A DNA stretch of 64,000 nt from Bacteroidales bacterium. GTDB lineage: Bacteria; Bacteroidota; Bacteroidia; Bacteroidales; FEN-979. How positions within the stretch are numbered: the first letter of the stretch is position 1; every line of letters starts with the position of its first letter. Location of the stretch: assembly GCA_023229525.1 (NCBI GenBank), contig JALNZC010000009.1, positions 1 through 64,000 of the forward strand. The letters run 5' to 3'. The translations under genes were made by a program, and so were the position numbers. This document shows positions 8,880 to 16,432 of this stretch, piece by piece. The notes beneath the pieces were generated by a model that saw only the letters and a list, made by a program, of their open reading frames with translations, did no database searches and was not told the origin of the DNA.

Positions 8880-10514
8880 ATGAAAAACATTTCCGTTACC
8901 ATAGCCATTTTGGTATTATTGTTATTTAGCACTTCTGTCGTATGCCAAAATTGGAAAAGGATATATTCTTATCCATATAGGAATTCCTGGGCTTTCTCTG
9001 TCACAGAAGCTTATGATAATGGTTATCTCTTATTGTCAAACTTTCTTAAAAACGGAGACAATTTGCATACTGGCTGGCTGATCAAAACAGATGTGAACGG
9101 CAACAAACTTTGGGAAAGATTTATAGGAGATTGGGAAGGATACGGATTGGTTTGTGAAAATTTTGTGGAAACCTCCGATAAAGGAATTAACCTTGCCGGG
9201 ACTTGGACAAAAACCCCCTTTAGTAATAGTTATGATCCTCTTTTCCTAAAATTAGATGTATGCGGAAACCTGGAATGGTGCCGTTATTTCAAAACCGATG
9301 ACCATGGGGATTTTGGAATTAATATCATGGAAGTCCCTGACGGATACATCGGATTGATGGCATATTATGGGTATGATTACGCTACCCAGCGTATTGCCTT
9401 AACCAAATTAGATCTGGCAGGAAATGTTGAATGGGTGCAAACCTACCATAGTGATTCAGCGTATAATGAGGAAGGCAGGAGTATTATGCTGCGGTCCGAC
9501 GGCGATATTATGGTTACCGGGGAAGCCAGTGTGGTCAAACCCGGGTATGAATTCCAGCAACCCAGACCTTTGTTTATCATTACGGCCCCTGATGGGACGT
9601 TAAAAGATTTCGGGGTCCTTGATGATTCGGATACACTTGCATCAGCGACCTGGCAAACAAGAGAAAAACCGGACAGCATCTTTTATTCCACAGGATCTGT
9701 TTGCCTGCCCCCTGCCTATTTTCGCGTTTACCCCTATTTTCTAAAAACCAACGGGAACAATGAGATTATTGAATCCAGGCTTTTGGCAGATACAGCAAGT
9801 GTTGCAGATGGTATGACGCAGTATTTGAATTTTCTTTCAGATACGACATTGATCATGACCTATGGCGCTAATTTTATAGATCCATCTGCCGCAGAATGGG
9901 GGTTATATAAGCTGGACACATCTGGTAACAAGTTAAAAACCAGGATTCTTATGCAAGGGAGCATTTATAATGTCATCTCAGGACTTGCGACTACTCAGGA
10001 TCATAAAATATTAGCTTGTGCTCCCGAAAGACAGGGAGATACCACACGTTCTGTATTGTTCAAACTTAATTCCGACCTGGAAGATGATAGTATTTATAGC
10101 ATTCCATATGTGTATGATTGGGCCTGTGAAGGAGGAGTTGACACTGTTCTTACCATCGACCCTGAGTGCGGGGTATATGTGGATATTGACGAGTTGGAAA
10201 GGTTACCCGATATTCCGGAGATCAAAGTATTCCCAAACCCGGTTTCAGATGTCTTGACTGTATCGTTGCCTGAATACCTTGTCACCAGAAGTGCACAGCA
10301 TAACATGCAAGCTTCGGTTTACATCAAAGATTATCAGAAGGATTCACGGTTAGATCTATACGATATCAATGGAGACTTGGTAGTTAGACAAACCCTCATA
10401 CCCGGCCAACTTGAAGCCATATTTAATGCAAGTGTACTAAGCCCTGGGTTGTACTTGATACGTCTGGTTTATCAAAACCGACAGGTGTCGACAGAGAAGT
10501 TTGTGAAGGAATGA
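8880..10514 (+). CDS. Secreted protein with T9SS type A sorting domain
   Basis: The ATG at 8880 gives a good signal peptide (MKNISVTIAILVLLLFSTSVVC); an upstream GTG in frame at 8850 lies on the promoter and is rejected. The central region (about residues 25-430) has repeating Trp/Asp/Gly-rich strands of the kind seen in beta-propellers: LIKTDVNGNKLWE, LKLDVCGNLEWCR, TKLDLAGNVEWVQ, YKLDTSGNKLKT. The C-terminal about 80 residues are a type IX sorting domain (IKVFPNPVSDVLTV ... LSPGLYLIRLVYQNRQVSTEKFVKE). The protein should be exported by Sec, then secreted or surface-attached by T9SS. Enzymatic activity is not evident. Confidence 0.8.
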   Translation: MKNISVTIAILVLLLFSTSVVCQNWKRIYSYPYRNSWAFSVTEAYDNGYLLLSNFLKNGDNLHTGWLIKTDVNGNKLWERFIGDWEGYGLVCENFVETSDKGINLAGTWTKTPFSNSYDPLFLKLDVCGNLEWCRYFKTDDHGDFGINIMEVPDGYIGLMAYYGYDYATQRIALTKLDLAGNVEWVQTYHSDSAYNEEGRSIMLRSDGDIMVTGEASVVKPGYEFQQPRPLFIITAPDGTLKDFGVLDDSDTLASATWQTREKPDSIFYSTGSVCLPPAYFRVYPYFLKTNGNNEIIESRLLADTASVADGMTQYLNFLSDTTLIMTYGANFIDPSAAEWGLYKLDTSGNKLKTRILMQGSIYNVISGLATTQDHKILACAPERQGDTTRSVLFKLNSDLEDDSIYSIPYVYDWACEGGVDTVLTIDPECGVYVDIDELERLPDIPEIKVFPNPVSDVLTVSLPEYLVTRSAQHNMQASVYIKDYQKDSRLDLYDINGDLVVRQTLIPGQLEAIFNASVLSPGLYLIRLVYQNRQVSTEKFVKE

Positions 10515-10553
10515 AGAGCATTTTTTATTTGTCATCATTGGTATTACAGGAAA

Positions 10554-10625
10554 ATGAAGATTTTTTCATTTCTTGCCATTTGGTTGCTTTTCGTTTTTCA
10601 TGGCCTGCGAACCCAGAATTTGTAA
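10554..10625 (+). pseudogene. Orphan signal-peptide mini-ORF (23 codons)
   Basis: ATG 10554 to TAA 10623-10625 encodes 23 residues with Lys near the start, a hydrophobic core (FLAIWLLFVF) and an end resembling a Sec signal-peptide cleavage region (RTQN). Nothing follows the signal peptide before the stop. It is either a gene remnant or a leader-type small ORF just upstream of the large T9SS gene at 10643. Confidence 0.35.
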
Positions 10626-10642
10626 AAATTAAATTTTAACAC

Positions 10643-13600
10643 ATGAAACCAAACCTACGTTTAATTAAGATCATTGTGATCTTAATTGTCCTTTCGATGA
10701 GTATTTTTTCTCATGCTCAAAACCAAAAGACACATACGGAAAAGAAGAAATCGGATTTGACTCTCGTTTGTATCGGGGATAGCATTGAATTGCCAGGTAC
10801 ACCTTGCAACTCGATTGATTATTACTGGAAAAACAGTCTATACGAATCACTGCCTAATCCGAAAGAAATTGGACAAGCTTTTGGTTCCCGGATAGTTCAG
10901 GTTGCGTTTGATGCAGATGGACTACGCGCCGGAACATATAACGAATTGTCCTCAATCAACAGTAATGATCAGTCCAACCCAATGAAAGAGGTTCCTGTAA
11001 CACTGGAAATCAAAAACTTTAATGACCTTCCATTCATCGAAGACTGGTCATCGGGTGGCTTTGAGTTTAATGATTGGTCATTTGATCCTGACCAAAGCAA
11101 TTGGTCTGTAACCAATACCTATGGGAATCCTGCGCCATCCGCCATGTTCAATTGGGAACCGGCTTTAACCGATTACAACTATGCACTTGTCACTCCAACG
11201 TTAAATGCAACTGGCATCATAGATAATGTCACCCTGAAATTTGATCTGGAATTGAATAATTACTCAACCTTGAGCCTTGAATGTATGGCCGTCGAAGTAT
11301 TTGACGGTTCAGCATGGCAAACGGTTCATGATTATACTAATCTTAACAGTGGCTTTCCGTTTATCAATGAGTCATTTAACCTTACCTCTATTGTTGCAGG
11401 ACACACCTTCAATGTCCGTTTCCGCGCACACGGTGAACATTCATTCAGCATTAATTACTGGAATCTCGATAATATAATGATTTATCAGCAGGTGGTCGGT
11501 AACCTTATCGGCGCCATCACCAGATTATCCGATGGCTCCCCGGTTGAAGATGCTCTAATCACCATCAACAACAACTTAAGCGGAACCTATACTGCCACTT
11601 CTGGTGCCGATGGTCTTTATACCATCATTGGAGCAGAATCCGGCAATTATGTTTTTACACTTGAAAAAGATGGATTCAATGCGATTGAAGAAATGGTGAC
11701 TATCATAGGTAATCAAACAGTTACCCGGAATTACGCTTTGACCGCCCCGGTCATAGGAGTTGAGCCTGATTCATTGACGGTGACCGTTGCAATTGGAGAC
11801 ACCACTACCCGTGAAGTGGTTGTTACCAATACAGGAAATGGACCATTGAATTGGAGCAGTTATATTCATCCGACCAGTCAAAAGTTTGCTGTTCCTGCCA
11901 GCGATGGTAAATTCCAACGTGGAACGGCTCCTGTTTCGATAGGACGCGCCTCCGGAGGAAATTCTATACCATCGAAATCATTGAATGGTTTCACTGGATC
12001 TCCTGGATATGCTTTTGAGATTAATCCGGGTGCAAACTTTTTCTCATTCAATACCGATGATCCTTCCACACAAAATGTGATCAGTCCGATCACGATTATG
12101 CCGTTCGGAGGTACCTTCGATGCAATCAACACTGATTTTATGTACATCATTGATAATAATGATTTTAAGCTCAAGAAGGTAGCGATAGCGACTGGCACGG
12201 TTGTAAATATAGGTTTATGCATTCCGGTCGACTGGTCTCAGATCTGGAGTGGTATCACTGTTGACAAACGGACGAATATCATGTATGGAATGTCAACCAA
12301 TATGGATGAATCATATATTTATACTATTGATAAGGCAACAGGTTCTTCCGCGGTCATTGGGCCGACAGGTATTCCCTGTGCAATTGACGTTACCATTGAC
12401 GGAACCGGACAAATGTACACCTTTGACATCACAATGGATGAAGCATACAAGGTTAACAAAATAACTGGGGAAGCCACTTTGTTTGGTTCTATCGGTTTCG
12501 ATGCCAATTATTCCCAGGGAATGGGTTGGGACCCGGTAACCGATAACGTTTACCTTGCAGCCTATAATAATGTGACAGGAAGTGGTGAATTGCGGATACT
12601 GGACAGGGAAACCGGAAATACTACCCTCATTGGTGAGATGGGTGGTGAAATCGACGGATTGGCATTTCCGGGTAGCGGATTTGTAAAATGGGCGACCATC
12701 GAACCGGCTTATGGCGAAATTCCGGCCGGTGATACTGAAGTGGTGACGATAACATTCGATGGCGCCTATATACCCCCTCAAAAGGACCTTACTTTGACTG
12801 CCGATCTTGTCTTTAAAACCATTCCTGATATAGGTTCACCCGAAGTGGCTTTGTCGATGACCATTACCGGTTCATTTTTCGGAATTCTTGAAGGCACTGT
12901 GACTCATGGTGGAACTCCTGTTGAAGGTGTTACTGTAACAGCAACACGCAGTGAAAATCCCGCTTATACCTATTCCATGGTTACCGGCGCTAATGGAGTC
13001 TATACTTTTCCGGAAACCCTTTATGGAACCTATGATCTTATTGCAGTGAAGGCCGGCTTTAATCCATTTGCTTTGGCTGAACCTTTGATTGTTACAGGTG
13101 ATCAGACAACCGTTTACAACATTGCAATAGTAGCCCCTATCATAGTGATCGATCCGTTGGAAATCAATGAGTGGGTACCTTTTGGCACAATTGTGACAAA
13201 GACCATCACTATCACCAACACCGGTGATGGTGTGCTGGATTGGGATGCAGTTACTGCCATTACCGGAAAACCGAAAGTTACTGTTCCCGAAAGCGATGGT
13301 AAATTTCCCTGCGGAACTGCTGCTATTTCGATCGGACGGGCACCAACTTATAATTCTATACCTTATAAATCAAAGATTGCCCCCAGTGGAACCACCGGAT
13401 ATGCTTTTGATATCAATCCCGGCTACACCTTCTTCTCGTTCGATACCGATGATCCTGCAACACACAATGTGATCAGTCCGATTGACTACACACCGTTTGG
13501 CGGAACATTCGAAGCAGTAAATACTTCTTTTATGTTTGTAATTGACTACAATACGAATTGGCTAAAGAAAGTTGAAATTGCTACAGGAAATGTTACTGAT

Positions 13601-14170
13601 ATTGGTTATTGCAACCCTTATGGTTACCAATCGTGGACGGGTATCACTGTCGACAAAACCACAAATATCATGTATGGTATTTCAACTGACTTGGTTGTTT
13701 CATTCATCTATTATATTGATATGGCAACCGGTGCGACTACGCTTATCGGACCCACGGATATTCCCGGAGCCATTGATCTGACCATTGACGGAACAGGGCA
13801 GATGTACAGTTTTGACATTGTAAACGACGAATCATATAGGATTGACAAGGAAACCGGAGTTTCAACCTTGCTTGGATCCATTGGCTATGATGCCAACTAT
13901 GCCCAGGGTATGGGCTGGGATCCCATTTCGGATAATATCTTCCTGGCGGCTTACAACAACGCTACCGAAAGTGGTGAATTACGTATCCTCGACAGGGTAA
14001 ATGGAAATTCGACCCTTGTCGGCAGTATGGGTGGTGAAATCGACGGGATTGCATTCCCGGGTGGCGGCACCCCTTCTTGGTTATCTATTGACAAAGAATC
14101 CGGGACCTTGCAAGCCGGCGGTTATGACACAATAACAGTAACACTCGATGGGACTATTCACCGCCAATAA
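10643..14170 (+). CDS. Giant modular T9SS surface protein, N-terminal part (frameshifted)
   Basis: Signal peptide (about residues 1-26), a jelly-roll/MAM-like region (about 125-280), then repeating blocks made of a carboxypeptidase-regulatory-like domain (GAITRLSDGSPVEDALITINN ...), an Ig-like segment (DSLTVTVAIGDTTTREVVVTN) and a predicted beta-propeller of strands with VDKxTNIMYG, GAIDLTIDGTGQMYSFD and QGMGWDP motifs. The frame stops at TAA 14168-14170 after an unrelated short tail, while the homologous continuation lies in the -1 frame from codon 14155. Restoring one base joins it to 14158-16281, making a protein of about 1,880 residues that carries its sorting signal. Confidence 0.75.
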   Translation: MKPNLRLIKIIVILIVLSMSIFSHAQNQKTHTEKKKSDLTLVCIGDSIELPGTPCNSIDYYWKNSLYESLPNPKEIGQAFGSRIVQVAFDADGLRAGTYNELSSINSNDQSNPMKEVPVTLEIKNFNDLPFIEDWSSGGFEFNDWSFDPDQSNWSVTNTYGNPAPSAMFNWEPALTDYNYALVTPTLNATGIIDNVTLKFDLELNNYSTLSLECMAVEVFDGSAWQTVHDYTNLNSGFPFINESFNLTSIVAGHTFNVRFRAHGEHSFSINYWNLDNIMIYQQVVGNLIGAITRLSDGSPVEDALITINNNLSGTYTATSGADGLYTIIGAESGNYVFTLEKDGFNAIEEMVTIIGNQTVTRNYALTAPVIGVEPDSLTVTVAIGDTTTREVVVTNTGNGPLNWSSYIHPTSQKFAVPASDGKFQRGTAPVSIGRASGGNSIPSKSLNGFTGSPGYAFEINPGANFFSFNTDDPSTQNVISPITIMPFGGTFDAINTDFMYIIDNNDFKLKKVAIATGTVVNIGLCIPVDWSQIWSGITVDKRTNIMYGMSTNMDESYIYTIDKATGSSAVIGPTGIPCAIDVTIDGTGQMYTFDITMDEAYKVNKITGEATLFGSIGFDANYSQGMGWDPVTDNVYLAAYNNVTGSGELRILDRETGNTTLIGEMGGEIDGLAFPGSGFVKWATIEPAYGEIPAGDTEVVTITFDGAYIPPQKDLTLTADLVFKTIPDIGSPEVALSMTITGSFFGILEGTVTHGGTPVEGVTVTATRSENPAYTYSMVTGANGVYTFPETLYGTYDLIAVKAGFNPFALAEPLIVTGDQTTVYNIAIVAPIIVIDPLEINEWVPFGTIVTKTITITNTGDGVLDWDAVTAITGKPKVTVPESDGKFPCGTAAISIGRAPTYNSIPYKSKIAPSGTTGYAFDINPGYTFFSFDTDDPATHNVISPIDYTPFGGTFEAVNTSFMFVIDYNTNWLKKVEIATGNVTDIGYCNPYGYQSWTGITVDKTTNIMYGISTDLVVSFIYYIDMATGATTLIGPTDIPGAIDLTIDGTGQMYSFDIVNDESYRIDKETGVSTLLGSIGYDANYAQGMGWDPISDNIFLAAYNNATESGELRILDRVNGNSTLVGSMGGEIDGIAFPGGGTPSWLSIDKESGTLQAGGYDTITVTLDGTIHRQ

Positions 14171-15441
14171 TTGATTATGGTCATGGAATCATTACTTTCA
14201 GATCCGATCCTGAAGTAGGTACTGTTATAATACCAGTTACCTTGTCGGGTCCCGATTGGTACGGTAAATTGGAAGGTTATGTGACTCACGTTGGCATAGG
14301 CGTTCAAAATGCAACAGTAACAGTTACCAGAGGTGGACCTTTTTCGTACACGGGAACTACAAATGCCAATGGTCATTATCTGATCGATGATATTGTGCCC
14401 GGCATATATGAGGTAAGTGTGGAAGCTCCCGGTTTCAACCCATATTACACAACGGGTGTGATAATTTCTCCTGAGTTAACAACAACGTTGAACATTTACC
14501 TCGTCGCTCCGGCAATAATCATTACACCAATGGAACTTGAAGTGAATCTGCCTCCCGGTCAGAATACTACACGCTGGTTGACTATTTCCAATACTCGTGA
14601 TGGCCCGGTCGAAGTAAGGGGTTCCGCACATCAAAATAAAAAACAGGTTGTTTCAATTCCGGTAAGTAATGGCGAATTTCCCCATGGAACCGATGTTCCT
14701 TCCATTGGACGGGCATCAGTTAGCAAACCTTTCGGTAAAGGAGGATTCAATGATTTGAGAGGCAGCATAGGATATGCATTTGATATTAGTCCGGCCAACA
14801 CGTTCTTTTTTTTCAATATTGAGGATCCAGGAACACAGACCGTCATCAGCTCAATCGATTATGCACCTTCCGGCGGTACATTCGACGCAACCCATTCCGA
14901 TTTTATGTATATTATTGATTATAATACCAATATGTTAATGAAAGTTGAAGTTGCAACGGGCGCGACTATACCTGTTGGCACTTGTACCCCTTATGGAGAT
15001 CAATCATGGACAGGGATCACTGTTGATAAAACCACAAATATCATGTATGGTATTTCAACGGACATGAGTGAATCTTACCTCTATATTATTGATATGGAAA
15101 CCGGAACAGAAACCCTCATTGGTTGGCTGAGTATACCCGGCGCCATAGATATTACTGTTGACGGAAACGGTCGGATGTATAGCTTCGACATTATAAACGA
15201 TGAAGCATTTGAGATCAACAAGGAAACATGTACGGTTACCCTGCTTGGATCCCTCGGCTATGATGCAAACTATGCCCAGGGCATGGGCTGGGATCCCATT
15301 TCGGATAATATTTACCTGGCGGCTTACAACAACGCTACCGGATGCAGTGAATTGCGTATCCTCGACAGGGTAACCGGAAATTCGACCCTCGTCGGCGGTA
15401 TGGGCGATGAAATTGACGGGCTGGCATTCCCCGGAAGGGGC
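11498..15441 (+). repeat. Three tandem coding modules of about 1.2 kb
   Basis: Module 1 about 11498-12672, module 2 about 12881-14068, module 3 about 14266-15441. Modules 2 and 3 share long near-identical DNA blocks, for example around 13900-13975 and 15272-15347, indicating recent duplication or gene conversion. Such repeats also make this stretch prone to assembly error. Confidence 0.8.
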
Positions 15442-16281
15442 TGGTCATGGCTGTCAATCGGATCGAATCCTATCATGATTCAACCTGGGAGTTCAGTAGA
15501 AGTACCTGTACAAATTGACGCAACTGAGCTTACAGATGGGATTTATACTGGGTATCTCTTCTTTGTAAGTGATCCAAATATAGGGACTGTCTTTATTCCT
15601 ATAACCTTGTTTGTCGGACCTTATTATGGACCGACCGTTGAAATTTTCCCCGTTTGGGGTTCAGGCCCAATTTCCATTCCTGTTTATGCCTATGAAATTA
15701 GCAACATGGGTTCCTTTCAATTCACCATTGGATATGACACAGCACATTTGACTTATACAGGCACGAACAACTGGTATCCAGGGATAGCAGATGTCACGGT
15801 TGGCAATCCATCGTCCGGGAAACTCACCTTTGTATGGGCTGCTTCTACAACAGTTATTACCATCCATTATGGTACCTTTTTTGAGCTTTATTTTAATTTG
15901 AGTTGTTCATGGGATGTCTCAAATATATTTTGGAGTGATAATCCCACACCACGAGAATTTGCCGATTGGGAAGGCAACATCTTCGTGCCATATTATATCG
16001 ACGGGTATGCACTCTGGCACTCGGATGGTGTATCTGAAACCGAACGACACGTCATCAATGTTTACCCCAATCCGTCTTCCGATGTTGTAACTGTAAAAAG
16101 CGACTTTCCCATTCAGAACTTTGAAATGATGTCATACCTTGGTCAGACAGTTTATTCCGAATACAATCCCGGCGACAAGGAGGTACGACTTAATGTTTCT
16201 TCTCTACCTTCAGGTATTTACTTCTTGAAGATCAATACCGGTCAGGGTATCAGTACAACAAAAATGGCGGTTGAGCACTGA
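14158..16281 (+). CDS. Giant modular T9SS surface protein, C-terminal part with cohesin-like and sorting domains
   Basis: Open frame continuing the gene at 10643 after a one-base shift. The bases 14158-14241 already encode the expected Ig-like linker (SPPIIDYG ... VGTVIIPVTLSG), so the TTG at 14242 is not a real start. It holds the third regulatory-domain/propeller module, a cohesin-like domain (about 15620-15990: VEIFPVWGSGPISIPVYAYE, FQFTIGYDTAHLTYTG) and a type A sorting domain (INVYPNPSSDVVTV ... LPSGIYFLKINTGQG). Without joining, this half has the T9SS signal but no signal peptide and the first half has the reverse, which supports one ancestral gene. Confidence 0.75.
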   Translation, partial: SPPIIDYGHGIITFRSDPEVGTVIIPVTLSGPDWYGKLEGYVTHVGIGVQNATVTVTRGGPFSYTGTTNANGHYLIDDIVPGIYEVSVEAPGFNPYYTTGVIISPELTTTLNIYLVAPAIIITPMELEVNLPPGQNTTRWLTISNTRDGPVEVRGSAHQNKKQVVSIPVSNGEFPHGTDVPSIGRASVSKPFGKGGFNDLRGSIGYAFDISPANTFFFFNIEDPGTQTVISSIDYAPSGGTFDATHSDFMYIIDYNTNMLMKVEVATGATIPVGTCTPYGDQSWTGITVDKTTNIMYGISTDMSESYLYIIDMETGTETLIGWLSIPGAIDITVDGNGRMYSFDIINDEAFEINKETCTVTLLGSLGYDANYAQGMGWDPISDNIYLAAYNNATGCSELRILDRVTGNSTLVGGMGDEIDGLAFPGRGWSWLSIGSNPIMIQPGSSVEVPVQIDATELTDGIYTGYLFFVSDPNIGTVFIPITLFVGPYYGPTVEIFPVWGSGPISIPVYAYEISNMGSFQFTIGYDTAHLTYTGTNNWYPGIADVTVGNPSSGKLTFVWAASTTVITIHYGTFFELYFNLSCSWDVSNIFWSDNPTPREFADWEGNIFVPYYIDGYALWHSDGVSETERHVINVYPNPSSDVVTVKSDFPIQNFEMMSYLGQTVYSEYNPGDKEVRLNVSSLPSGIYFLKINTGQGISTTKMAVEH

Positions 16282-16339
16282 TTATTAATTAAAAAACTGC
16301 AATAGTAGCAATCTCTTTCCATTAACCTCCTCTCATAAC

Positions 16340-16402
16340 TACGAGTATGAGCTTAGCTATATCTTAGCTATAGGTAAACCATAAGATAGGTATAAGCTCG
16401 TA
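16340..16402. terminator. Imperfect hairpin between convergent genes
   Basis: Arms at 16349-16366 (GAGCTTAGCTATATCTTA) and 16382-16399 (TAAGATAGGTATAAGCTC) pair with about 4 mismatches. An alternative pairing TACGAG/CTCGTA also exists. It lies between the ends of the T9SS gene and the minus-strand GH63-like gene. There is no strong T-run, so terminator function is inferred from position. Confidence 0.4.
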
Positions 16403-16432
16403 ACCAGGTATAAAATAGGACATAATGGCAGT

